Shown piece after piece: positions 33,800 through 42,676 of a DNA stretch of 64,000 nt; position 1 is the stretch's first letter; the number at the start of each line of letters is the position of its first letter. The stretch is from contig JAJRRO010000093.1 of NCBI GenBank assembly GCA_024279425.1, forward strand, positions 186,001-250,000, written 5' to 3'. Below the pieces are notes generated by a model. The model ran no database searches and was not told the origin of the DNA. It saw nothing but the letters and a program-made list of their open reading frames with translations. Made by a program: the position numbers and the translations under genes. This stretch comes from Bacteroidota bacterium (GTDB taxonomy: Bacteria > Bacteroidota > Bacteroidia > Flavobacteriales > Flavobacteriaceae).

Positions 33800-36343
33800 A
33801 TGTCAGTAAAAACCATTCCCGCCCAAAGAAAAGTCTATTCCCAAGAAGAAGCCTATAAATCTAGCTTAGCCTATTTCGAAGGTGACGATCTCGCTGCCCA
33901 AGTATGGATCAACAAGTATGCACTAAAAGATTCAAAGGGGAACATCTATGAACTCAATCCTAATGACATGCATCGCAGAATTGCCAAGGAAATAGCTCGG
34001 GTGGAACAAAAGTATCCCAACCCCCTTTCCGAGGGTGAGGTTTTTAATTTAATCCAAAAATTCAAATACATCGTACCGCAAGGAAGCCCAATGGCAGGTA
34101 TTGGGAATCCTTTTCAAATCGCATCCCTCTCCAATTGTTTCGTAATCGGAAACGAAGGAGTATCTGACTCTTATGGCGGTATCATGAAGATCGATCAAGA
34201 ACAGGTACAATTAATGAAACGTCGTGGAGGGGTTGGTCATGACCTTTCGCATATTAGGCCCAAAGGATCTGGGGTAAAGAACTCGGCCTTGACTTCTACT
34301 GGGCTTGTCCCCTTTATGGAGCGTTATTCAAATTCTACACGCGAGGTGGCACAAGATGGTCGCAGGGGCGCATTGATGTTATCCGTATCTATTAATCATC
34401 CCGATGCCGAGGATTTTATCGACGCTAAAATGGAACAAGGGAAAGTCACAGGGGCAAATGTTTCGGTAAGAATCGATGATGCTTTTATGTCGGCTGTTGA
34501 GAACAATACTCTCTATACCCAAAAGTTTCCTATCCATAGCAAGAACCCCAAAAACTCCATAGATATTGATGCCAAAAAATTATGGAGTAAAATTGTGCAT
34601 AATGCCTGGCAGTCTGCAGAACCCGGAATCTTGTTTTGGGATACGATTATAAAAGAGTCTGTCCCGGATTGTTATGCTGATCTCGGTTACCAAACGGTAT
34701 CTACCAATCCATGTGGTGAAATCCCATTATGCCCTTATGATTCTTGTCGCCTTTTAGCCATTAACCTATTCTCTTATGTAGAGGGTCCATTTAAGGAAGA
34801 AGCCTCCTTTAACTTCCCCCTCTTTAAGAAGCATATCATGGCCGCCCAACGCATCATGGATGATATTATCGACTTGGAACTCGAAAAAGTCGATGCTATT
34901 TTGGCCAAAATCAATGCAGACCCAGAATTGGTTGAAACCAAGGCTGTTGAAAAAAGGTTATGGGAAAAAATCAAGGAAAAAGCCGTAAAAGGTCGTCGTA
35001 CAGGAATTGGAATAACCGCTGAGGGAGATATGTTGGCTGCCTTGGGACTACGTTACGGGAGCATCGAGGCCAACGAATTTTCCATCAAAGTGCATAAAAC
35101 AATTGCATTGGAAGCCTATAGAGCATCTGTACATACAGCCAAAGAAAGAGGGGCTTTTGAGATTTTCGATTCCAAAAGGGAAAAAGAAAACCCTTTTATT
35201 CTTCGATTAAAAAAGGCCGATGAAAAATTGTATTATGAAATGTTGGAATATGGCAGAAGAAATATCGCCTTATTGACCATCGCGCCAACTGGCACCACAA
35301 GCCTAATGACCCAGACCACATCGGGCATCGAACCGGTTTTTCTCCCTGTATATAAGCGAAGAAGAAAGGTGAACCCCAACGATCGAAATGCAAACGTGGC
35401 CTTTATTGATGAAGTAGGTGATTCATGGGAAGAATATGTAGTGTTCCATCACAGATTTAAACAATGGATGAAGGTCAAAGGTTTTGACATCAATAAAAAA
35501 TACAGTCAGGAAGAACTTGACAAAATCGTAGCACAATCACCCTATTATAAAGCCACTTCCAATGACGTGGATTGGTTAAGTAAAGTTCAATTGCAGGGTG
35601 CTGTACAAAAATGGGTTGATCACTCTATAAGTGTTACCATCAACCTACCCAATGATGTGCAGGAAGAAATGGTTGGCAAACTCTATTTGGAAGCATGGAA
35701 AGCAGGATGTAAGGGGGTTACGGTCTATCGTGACGGCTCCAGATCAGGGGTGCTGATATCAAACGAGCCTGAAGTAGAAGAAACTTTGACCCATTTCCCA
35801 ACAAAGAGACCCCAAGTCCTGGAAGCCGATGTGGTTCGCTTTCAAAACAACAAGGAAAAATGGATTGCCTTTATAGGTCTGATAGACGACAACCCGTATG
35901 AGATCTTTACAGGATTCGCAGATGATGAAGATGGGATTCTTATTCCCCGATGGGTCAACAAGGGCTTGATTATTAAAAATAGAGATGAGGATGGCACCTC
36001 TCGCTATGATTTTCAATATAAGAACACAAGGGGCTATAAAACTACCATTGAGGGACTATCGCACAAATTCAATCCGGAGTATTGGAATTATGCCAAGTTA
36101 ATCTCTGGCACCTTACGCCATGGCATGCCTATTGAAAAAGTGGTGGATCTGATCAATAGCCTACAATTAGAAGGGGAATCAATCAATACCTGGAAAAATG
36201 GAGTTGCCCGGGCCCTCAAGCGCTTTGTCGCCGACGGCACTGAAGCTAAAGGACAAAAATGTGATAATTGTAAATCGACAAATTTAATATACCAAGAAGG
36301 ATGCTTGACGTGTACCGATTGTGGTTCCTCCAAATGCGGATAA
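33800..36343 (+). CDS. nrdJ: Adenosylcobalamin-dependent ribonucleotide reductase (class II)
   Basis: Class II ribonucleotide reductase, 847 residues, making deoxyribonucleotides with a cobalamin radical, so it works with or without oxygen. Key residues are Cys113 in SNCFVIGN (redox pair), Cys304 and Glu306 in TNPCGEIPL, and the substrate loop TIAPTGTTSLM. The C-terminal tail carries a zinc-ribbon CDNCK...CLTCTDCG that recycles the active-site disulfide. The 296 bases upstream are very AT-rich. I see no cobalamin riboswitch or NrdR box there. No metal-dependent class I enzyme is in the window. Confidence 0.93.
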   Translation: MSVKTIPAQRKVYSQEEAYKSSLAYFEGDDLAAQVWINKYALKDSKGNIYELNPNDMHRRIAKEIARVEQKYPNPLSEGEVFNLIQKFKYIVPQGSPMAGIGNPFQIASLSNCFVIGNEGVSDSYGGIMKIDQEQVQLMKRRGGVGHDLSHIRPKGSGVKNSALTSTGLVPFMERYSNSTREVAQDGRRGALMLSVSINHPDAEDFIDAKMEQGKVTGANVSVRIDDAFMSAVENNTLYTQKFPIHSKNPKNSIDIDAKKLWSKIVHNAWQSAEPGILFWDTIIKESVPDCYADLGYQTVSTNPCGEIPLCPYDSCRLLAINLFSYVEGPFKEEASFNFPLFKKHIMAAQRIMDDIIDLELEKVDAILAKINADPELVETKAVEKRLWEKIKEKAVKGRRTGIGITAEGDMLAALGLRYGSIEANEFSIKVHKTIALEAYRASVHTAKERGAFEIFDSKREKENPFILRLKKADEKLYYEMLEYGRRNIALLTIAPTGTTSLMTQTTSGIEPVFLPVYKRRRKVNPNDRNANVAFIDEVGDSWEEYVVFHHRFKQWMKVKGFDINKKYSQEELDKIVAQSPYYKATSNDVDWLSKVQLQGAVQKWVDHSISVTINLPNDVQEEMVGKLYLEAWKAGCKGVTVYRDGSRSGVLISNEPEVEETLTHFPTKRPQVLEADVVRFQNNKEKWIAFIGLIDDNPYEIFTGFADDEDGILIPRWVNKGLIIKNRDEDGTSRYDFQYKNTRGYKTTIEGLSHKFNPEYWNYAKLISGTLRHGMPIEKVVDLINSLQLEGESINTWKNGVARALKRFVADGTEAKGQKCDNCKSTNLIYQEGCLTCTDCGSSKCG

Positions 36344-36446
36344 AATCCGGATACTAGACATTGGCTTTTTTGTAATTCACAACAAATCTTTGGGGTAAGC
36401 TAACTTTTGTTTTTACATTAGATGAATCAATGTAGCATTTGAAGTC

Positions 36447-37394
36447 ATGAAGAAGATATTTTGTATTGGGGAATTGCTAATCGATTTCGTTGCTGAAAAA
36501 CAGGGCAATGACCTTTCCAGAGCTGATGTATTCACTAAAAAAGCTGGCGGGGCACCTGCAAATGTCGCCTGTGCCATTGCTAAACTTGGTGGTTTGAGCA
36601 AATTTATAGGCTGTGTCGGCAATGATCAATTCGGTTCTTTTTTATTAAATGTGCTAGAAGACAACCATGTGGATATTAGTTTAACGCAGCGTTCAAAAAC
36701 CTTTACCACGATTGCCTTTGTTTCCATTGCTGAAGATGGCGAACGCGATTTTGTATTTAGTAGGGGTGCTGACAAGGAACTAAAGTATGATTCTACCATT
36801 AAAAACAATTTTAAGGAAAACATTATTCATTTTGGTGCGGCTACAGCACTACTTGGGGGAGATATGGAAGCGGCCTATAGTAGGTACTTCTTTGATGCCC
36901 TTACCCAAAATGCCTTTATAAGTTTTGATTCCAATTTTAGAGGAGATCTTTGGAAAGATGAAGAACAAATCTTTATAAAAAAATGTATGCCCTTTGTGCA
37001 AAAGTCCCATTTGTGTAAATTTAGTTTAGAGGAGGCACAATTGTTGTCAGGTAAGTCAAATTTGGAAGAATGTTGTGCAGTTTTACATGAAATTGGCACA
37101 CAGGTAATTGCCATTACATTAGGCGGTGACGGCACCTTATTAAGTACCGAAAACTCTAAACAAACCATCCCAAGCATACAAGTAAACCCCGTGGACACCA
37201 CAGGAGCTGGTGATGCCTTTATTGGTTGTTTGCTATATCAAATAGCGGCTTTGCATGACCCTATGGAAGTTCTTGAAAATACGGCCTTATTGAATGGAAT
37301 GGTCAAAAAAGCAAATATGGCTGGGGCTATTACCACAACTAATTTTGGGGCAATACCCTCATTGCCTGCTCATCATGATATTTTTGGCCAATAA
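36447..37394 (+). CDS. PfkB family carbohydrate kinase, probable fructokinase
   Basis: Sugar kinase of the PfkB/ribokinase family, 315 residues, phosphorylating probably fructose. Motifs are CIGELLIDFV at the N-terminus, GGAPANVACAIAKLGG (first PfkB signature) and DTTGAGDAFIGC (second signature with catalytic Asp, about residue 260). The C-terminal ANMAGAITTTNFGAIPSLP is the usual fructokinase tail. A degraded copy of this tail lies 2.6 kb downstream at 39961, after the GMC genes, indicating a past duplication. The next genes encode a GMC oxidoreductase pair that also acts on sugars or polyols. Confidence 0.87.
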   Translation: MKKIFCIGELLIDFVAEKQGNDLSRADVFTKKAGGAPANVACAIAKLGGLSKFIGCVGNDQFGSFLLNVLEDNHVDISLTQRSKTFTTIAFVSIAEDGERDFVFSRGADKELKYDSTIKNNFKENIIHFGAATALLGGDMEAAYSRYFFDALTQNAFISFDSNFRGDLWKDEEQIFIKKCMPFVQKSHLCKFSLEEAQLLSGKSNLEECCAVLHEIGTQVIAITLGGDGTLLSTENSKQTIPSIQVNPVDTTGAGDAFIGCLLYQIAALHDPMEVLENTALLNGMVKKANMAGAITTTNFGAIPSLPAHHDIFGQ

Positions 37395-37444
37395 GGCCTA
37401 AAGAGATTATCATTTCATAATACAATTTTTCATTGGCCTTTTTT
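37385..37444 (+). terminator. Possible long-loop terminator after the PfkB kinase
   Basis: GGCCAAT at the end of the coding region pairs with ATTGGCC at 37432-37438, followed by six T. The loop is about 38 bases, so the structure is weak, but position and T-run fit a terminator. Confidence 0.35.
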
Positions 37445-37569
37445 ATCCGGAATATTTACCTTTTACTGTTCTCATTGTAATCAACTATGCGACGGGTTGG
37501 CGGAATTCTGTCCATCTTTGTCCTGTCTCTTATTAATGTTTATCTTCGGGTTTTAACAATGCAATTCAA

Positions 37570-39276
37570 ATGGCCAATTTTAATATAGACGCAAAAAAAG
37601 AAATGACCTACGACGCCATTGTCATAGGGTCAGGTATTAGTGGTGGATGGGCAGCTAAGGAACTCTGTGAAAAAGGACTCAAAACGTTGGTCCTTGAAAG
37701 GGGAAGAATAGTAGAACATGTTAAGGATTACCCTACCATGAACATTGACCCATGGGACATGGAGCTAAGAGGAGGCCTTACTCCTGAAGAAAAAAAAACC
37801 TATAAGTCAAGCATTCGATCAGGATGGGTTGGTACTGAAACTAAGCATTTCTTCGCCGATGATGCTGCAAATCCATATACGGAGGTGAAACCCTTTATGT
37901 GGATACGTGGGCATCAAATGGGAGGCAGGTCTTTATTATGGGGAAAGCAAACCTATCGATGGAGTGATCTTGATTTTGAAGCGAATGCCAAAGATGGTCA
38001 TGGTGTTGATTGGCCAATTCGTTATAAAGACATTGCACCCTGGTATGAGTATGTTGAAAAATTTGCGGGTATAAGTGGTGAAGCCCTAGGACTACCTCAA
38101 TTACCGGATAGCCATTTTCTTCCTCCCATGGAACTCAATTGTGTGGAGAAGCACATCAAAAGCAAGATTGAGAAAGACTTTCCAGGTAGAAATATGATTA
38201 TTGGCAGGGCAGCACATCTAACTGAACCTCTCAACGGAAGAGGAAAATGCCAATATAGAAATAGATGTAGCCGAGGATGCCCTTATGGAGCATATTTTAG
38301 TAGTAATGCTGTAACATTGCCTGCGGCCAATGCAACTGGAAACCTGACCATTAGACCGTATTCTATTGTACAGTCCATTATTTATGATGATGCAAAAGGA
38401 AAAGCCACGGGCGTTCGTATAATCGATGCGGAGACCAATGAGGCTATCGATTATTCAGCAAAAATTATCTTTTGCAATGCATCTACGCTGAGTTCTACTC
38501 AAATACTGATGAACTCTACTTCAAACCGATTCGAGAATGGCCTTGGAAATGATAGTGAAGAGCTAGGGCACAACTTAATGGACCATACCTACAGAGTGGG
38601 TGCCATGGGGAAAGTGGACGGTTTTGATGACAAATATTATAAGGGCAGGAGACCCAACGGTATCTACATTCCTAGATATGTGAATATTGACGAAAAGACT
38701 AAAACTGATAAATTTTTACGAGGTTTTGGCTTTCAAGGAGGAGGCGGTCGAGCAGGAATTCAAGTGGCGGCGAACATAGAATCATTTGGTGCAAATTACA
38801 AAGACAATATTTTAAAACCTGGCCCTTGGGAATTTTTCATTACTGGATTTGCCGAGTGTTTGCCGTATCATGATAACAAAGTGACCCTGAATAAGAATGT
38901 GTTGGACAAATGGGGGCAACCTACCTTATCTATAGACGGTGAATTTAAGGATAATGAAAAAGCAATAAATAAGCAAATACAGGAAGATGCCATAGTAATG
39001 CTAGAAAAGTCAGGTTTAAAAGATGTGGTAGGCTTTGATAATGAACACGGCTTCGGATATGGCGTTCATGAAATGGGTACCGCACGAATGGGTCGCGATC
39101 CAAAAACCTCTGTATTGAACGAATTTAACCAAGTACATGGAGCTAAAAACGTATTTGTTACCGATGGTGCCTGTATGACATCATCATCTTGTGTGAACCC
39201 TTCACTTACCTATATGGCCATTACGGCAAGAGCGGCAAATCACGCAGTATCTGAATTGAAAAAATATAATATTTAA
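37570..39276 (+). CDS. GMC family oxidoreductase (sugar/polyol dehydrogenase large subunit)
   Basis: FAD-dependent dehydrogenase of the GMC family, 568 residues. The N-terminal FAD loop is AIVIGSGISGGWAAKEL. A Cys-rich segment CQYRNRCSRGCPYGA lies in the middle, and the C-terminal GMC signature is HEMGTARMG ... VTDGACMTSSSCVNPS. Close relatives are gluconate, sorbose and glucoside 3-dehydrogenases whose small subunit is a gluconate 2-dehydrogenase subunit 3-like protein, the product of the next gene only three bases away. No signal peptide is visible, so export by hitchhiking on the Tat-type small subunit is likely. Confidence 0.88.
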   Translation: MANFNIDAKKEMTYDAIVIGSGISGGWAAKELCEKGLKTLVLERGRIVEHVKDYPTMNIDPWDMELRGGLTPEEKKTYKSSIRSGWVGTETKHFFADDAANPYTEVKPFMWIRGHQMGGRSLLWGKQTYRWSDLDFEANAKDGHGVDWPIRYKDIAPWYEYVEKFAGISGEALGLPQLPDSHFLPPMELNCVEKHIKSKIEKDFPGRNMIIGRAAHLTEPLNGRGKCQYRNRCSRGCPYGAYFSSNAVTLPAANATGNLTIRPYSIVQSIIYDDAKGKATGVRIIDAETNEAIDYSAKIIFCNASTLSSTQILMNSTSNRFENGLGNDSEELGHNLMDHTYRVGAMGKVDGFDDKYYKGRRPNGIYIPRYVNIDEKTKTDKFLRGFGFQGGGGRAGIQVAANIESFGANYKDNILKPGPWEFFITGFAECLPYHDNKVTLNKNVLDKWGQPTLSIDGEFKDNEKAINKQIQEDAIVMLEKSGLKDVVGFDNEHGFGYGVHEMGTARMGRDPKTSVLNEFNQVHGAKNVFVTDGACMTSSSCVNPSLTYMAITARAANHAVSELKKYNI

Positions 39277-39279
39277 GGT

Positions 39280-39873
39280 ATGAATAGGCGAAAAGCGATA
39301 CAAAAGACAGGTTTATTGGCAGGAACTGCAGTATTAATGCCTTCCCTACTTTCGTTATTACAATCATGTAAGACCGAATCTCGATTAGATTGGCAACCAC
39401 TATTTTTAACGGATGATGAAGCCAAAACTATTTCTACCCTGATAGATATGATATTACCGCGAACTGATACGCCCGGGGCTTTAGATGTAAAAGTGGATTT
39501 ATTCATTGACAAGGTATTTGCCAAAACTTATGATGAAAGTGGGCAGCAAAAAGTAAGAACCGATATCGCAGAATTCAATGCCGACTGTAAAAAGAATTTT
39601 GGGGAGTTATTTATAGGTTTAAATGAGCAGGATAGATTAGAAGTCCTAAAAACTGCCGAAGCCAGTTCAGGAAAGTTCAATGGTGGCATTTGGGGAACAG
39701 CCGCTGGCAAACAAGAACCGGTAGGTTTTTACAGGTCGCTCAAATCCATGGCTATTTGGGCGTATTTTTCTTCAGAAGAAATTGGTGAAAACGTACTCAA
39801 TTATGACCCCATACCCATGGGCTATCAAGGTTGTATTCCCGTTTCAGATGTGGGCAATCGTTGGAGTTTATGA
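39280..39873 (+). CDS. Gluconate 2-dehydrogenase subunit 3 family protein
   Basis: Small partner subunit (197 residues) of the preceding GMC oxidoreductase. It has a twin-arginine type N-terminus, MNRRKAIQKTGLLAGTA, and a Cys at residue 30 (LLSLLQSC) that fits a lipoprotein, so the complex may be Tat-exported and lipid-anchored. The core DEAKTISTLIDMILPRTDTPGALDV and the end YDPIPMGYQGCIPV are typical. It probably carries the folded GMC subunit across the membrane. The spacing of three bases from the GMC gene shows coupling. Confidence 0.87.
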   Translation: MNRRKAIQKTGLLAGTAVLMPSLLSLLQSCKTESRLDWQPLFLTDDEAKTISTLIDMILPRTDTPGALDVKVDLFIDKVFAKTYDESGQQKVRTDIAEFNADCKKNFGELFIGLNEQDRLEVLKTAEASSGKFNGGIWGTAAGKQEPVGFYRSLKSMAIWAYFSSEEIGENVLNYDPIPMGYQGCIPVSDVGNRWSL

Positions 39874-39960
39874 CTTTTATTTAAAGGGTTAAACGCTAAA
39901 ACGTTCCCTTTATATCCAGAAATGAGGAACAAAGGAACCTCTGTGAATTTTAAAAAATAA

Positions 39961-40047
39961 GACCCTATTCGGCAGAATGGTCAAAAGAGCCAATATTTTG
40001 GGGCAGTACCTTCGTTGCCGATCTATGAACAGGTTTTTGAACCTTAG
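39961..40047 (+). pseudogene. Vestigial 3' end of a second PfkB kinase gene
   Basis: The translation reads TLFGRMVKRAN, then after a deletion and frame change FGAVPSLPIYEQVFEP and stop. It lines up with the tail of the intact kinase at 36447, which has LLNGMVKKAN and FGAIPSLP. About nine codons between the two parts are missing. The rest of the 281-base gap between the GMC pair and the sigma factor gene holds nothing I recognise. Confidence 0.6.
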
Positions 40048-40154
40048 TTTACCCAAAGTCATTTGGTTTGGATATGTTACTGCCAAAAAATATCCTTCCA
40101 ATTGTCATATTATTAAAGTTCTTGTAACTAAAAGAATAGAGACAAGACCTAAGA

Positions 40155-40661
40155 ATGACCAAAGAACTTGAAACCACTTTTCTTAATGCATTGGAACAAA
40201 ACCAGCAAAAGCTGCTTCGTATATGTTCTGTTTATGCCAAAGATGCCGAGGATACCAAAGACCTTTTTCAGGAAGTATTGATCCATGTTTGGAACGCAAT
40301 GCCCACTTTTAATGCCAACGCCTCTTTGGCAACATGGATGTACCGGATTACACTTAATGTTTGTCTTCGCCTTCGCTCTAAGGAACTCAAGAAACAAAAG
40401 AAAATACTGCGAATGGACAGTATAACTATTAGCAATCTAAAATCCGAATCGGAAAGTAATGAGTCATACCTCCCTTTGGAAAAACTTAGGACCTGTATCA
40501 AAAAATTGAACGAGGCCGACAAGGCGGTCATTACCCTGTACCTAGAAGAACTCCCATACAAAGAGATTTCGAACATAACAGGTTTGACCGAAAACAATAT
40601 CGCAGTCAAAATCAAACGAATTAAAAAGAAGTTGTTGAACTGTATAAATGAAAAGTCATGA
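40155..40661 (+). CDS. ECF-type RNA polymerase sigma factor
   Basis: Group 4 sigma factor, 168 residues. Region 2 contains DLFQEVLIHVWNAMPTFN followed by ASLATWMYRITLNVC, and region 4 has LEELPYKEISNITG and NNIAVKIKRIKKKL (the -35 recognition helix). It overlaps the next gene by four bases (ATGA), and that gene encodes a membrane protein, the usual position of an anti-sigma factor. Target promoters are unknown; the hydrolase two genes on may be one. Confidence 0.88.
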   Translation: MTKELETTFLNALEQNQQKLLRICSVYAKDAEDTKDLFQEVLIHVWNAMPTFNANASLATWMYRITLNVCLRLRSKELKKQKKILRMDSITISNLKSESESNESYLPLEKLRTCIKKLNEADKAVITLYLEELPYKEISNITGLTENNIAVKIKRIKKKLLNCINEKS

Positions 40662-41254
40662 TTGAAGATGAATTGATAACTATCTGGCAGTCTTCCCTCA
40701 AAGTGGAACAAATAAAATTTGAAAAGTCAAGATTGATGCTTGATGTACAATCAAGTCTGGACCGCTTCCATAAATTATTGAAGTACGGCGTCTTAATGGA
40801 ACAAATGGCTGTAATTTTAGTAATACCGGTATTTATATTTTATGTTTATTTTGTCCCATTTGCAGTATCAAAAAGCGCATCTATTTTCATTGCCATTTGG
40901 GGGATTTATTATATGCTAAAACTTAGAGCTCTAAAAAAGCTGAAGCCTAGTAGTACAAGCGGAACCTTTCTTAATTATTTACTTCAGAACAGAGATTATC
41001 TAAACCATCTTAAAAAAATGCTCGATACGGCCATCTATTGGTATATTTTACCTTGTATTTTTGGAGTATTACTTTTTCTCTTGGGTTATATTTTGGGTGG
41101 CGTCCTAAATGATATTTCGCAAATCTCAATTATATTATGCGTAGTATTCATAACCGGAATTGCCACACATTTTTATATTAAATGGATAATAAGGTCTCAA
41201 TATATGCCAAGATTAAAAAAAATCGAAGAACTTCTAAAAGTGCTGGAGGAATAA
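40658..41254 (+). CDS. Membrane protein, putative anti-sigma partner
   Basis: 198-residue protein with a cytoplasmic N-terminus of about 45 residues and four hydrophobic helices (about 47-67, 70-86, 125-148 and 154-172). It has no zinc-binding HxxxCxxC motif and no recognised anti-sigma domain. Its role as the regulator of the sigma factor is inferred from translational coupling (overlapping ATGA) and its membrane location. The C-terminal helix YMPRLKKIEELLKVLEE is amphipathic and may lie in the cytoplasm. Confidence 0.65.
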   Translation: MIEDELITIWQSSLKVEQIKFEKSRLMLDVQSSLDRFHKLLKYGVLMEQMAVILVIPVFIFYVYFVPFAVSKSASIFIAIWGIYYMLKLRALKKLKPSSTSGTFLNYLLQNRDYLNHLKKMLDTAIYWYILPCIFGVLLFLLGYILGGVLNDISQISIILCVVFITGIATHFYIKWIIRSQYMPRLKKIEELLKVLEE

Positions 41255-41272
41255 CATTTAACCCAAAGGAAA

Positions 41273-42658
41273 ATGAAAAATACAATCACATTATTAGTAG
41301 TATTTCTAGCGATTATTACAACTTCAGCTCAAGACATTAGTGGACAATGGTATGGGGTTTTAAAAGAAATTCAATTGAGATTGGTCCTAAATATCTCAAA
41401 AACAGATATAGGATATAGTTCAACAATGGACAGCCCCGACCAAGGTGCGAAAGGTATTCCAGTAACCACAACATCATTTGAAAATTCTACATTGCAAATA
41501 ACCGTAGCCCATTTGGGGATTACCTTTAGTGGTGAGTTGGCTGACAATAGTATTAAAGGAACCTTTATACAAAATGGGTTCAAAATGCCTTTGGAGCTTT
41601 CAAAGGAAAAGATTGAAAAGCTAGCAATAAATAGACCACAAGAACCCAAAAAGCCATACCTCTATCACACTGAGGAGGTTACTTTTGAAAATGAACAAGC
41701 AAGTATAACGTTGGCAGGCACACTGACTTTACCAAAGAAGAAAGGGAAAACTATCTATCCGGCGGTAATTTTAATTACGGGTAGTGGCCCCCAGGACAGA
41801 AATGAAGAATTAGTAGGGCATAAACCATTCTTGGTCATTGCAGACCATCTTACAAAAAAAGGAATCGCCGTATTGCGTTACGATGACAGAGGGTTTGGGC
41901 AATCGACTGGTGATTTTGAAACCGCAACATCGGCTGACTTCGCTTTTGATGTAGAAAGTGCTATTAATTATCTAAAAACCAGAAAGGAAATCGATTCAGC
42001 CAAAATAGGTTTAATCGGACATAGTGAAGGAGGGATAATAGCACCAATGGTCGCTTCAAAATCCAAGGATGTCAACTTTATCATATTATTGGCCGGAACT
42101 GGAATCCCAGGTGATCAGTTGTTGCTGCTACAGGGAGGGCTAATCGAAAAAGCAATGGGAAGGTCACAATCTGAAATTGAGAAATCTATGGCGATACGGA
42201 AAAAAGTGATGGATATTACCGTAAAGTCAGATGATATTACAACCCTACGAAACGATTTAAATGCCTATTTAAAAAACGAATCCAGTGCTTTAGTTCCTGA
42301 AGGAGCCAATGCAGAACAGTTCATTTCAGCACAGGTGAACTTTATGGCCACTCCTTGGATGGTATATTGTTTAAGACACGACCCGGCGAAAGTACTGGAA
42401 AAAGTAACTTGTCCAATATTGGCCGTAAACGGAGAAAAAGATTTGCAAGTCCCGCCAGAAGAGAATCTAACTGCCATTGGCCATGCGTTAAAAAGAGGTG
42501 GCAACAACAATGTAACGCTGATGGAATTTCCCAGTTTGAATCATTTGTTTCAAGAATGCGAAACAGGGTCACCAAGTGAATATGGCATCATTGAACAAAC
42601 TTTTTCCCCAATGGTTCTAACTGAGATTTCGAGTTGGATTTTAAAACAGATTGAATAA
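41273..42658 (+). CDS. Secreted alpha/beta hydrolase
   Basis: Exported serine hydrolase of 461 residues, with a signal peptide (residues 1-19, ending TSAQ). The N-terminal part (about 20-125) is a small beta-rich domain starting DISGQWYGVL. The alpha/beta domain follows, with GSGPQDRNEE, the nucleophile Ser251 in GHSEGG, the acid in NGEKDLQVP and the His in SLNHLFQ. Relatives are exported esterases and acyl-peptide hydrolase-like enzymes; the substrate is not known. It lies 18 bases after the putative anti-sigma gene, so it may be in the same operon and under the ECF factor. Confidence 0.85.
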   Translation: MKNTITLLVVFLAIITTSAQDISGQWYGVLKEIQLRLVLNISKTDIGYSSTMDSPDQGAKGIPVTTTSFENSTLQITVAHLGITFSGELADNSIKGTFIQNGFKMPLELSKEKIEKLAINRPQEPKKPYLYHTEEVTFENEQASITLAGTLTLPKKKGKTIYPAVILITGSGPQDRNEELVGHKPFLVIADHLTKKGIAVLRYDDRGFGQSTGDFETATSADFAFDVESAINYLKTRKEIDSAKIGLIGHSEGGIIAPMVASKSKDVNFIILLAGTGIPGDQLLLLQGGLIEKAMGRSQSEIEKSMAIRKKVMDITVKSDDITTLRNDLNAYLKNESSALVPEGANAEQFISAQVNFMATPWMVYCLRHDPAKVLEKVTCPILAVNGEKDLQVPPEENLTAIGHALKRGGNNNVTLMEFPSLNHLFQECETGSPSEYGIIEQTFSPMVLTEISSWILKQIE

Positions 42659-42676
42659 ATAATTGCAATCTAGGAT

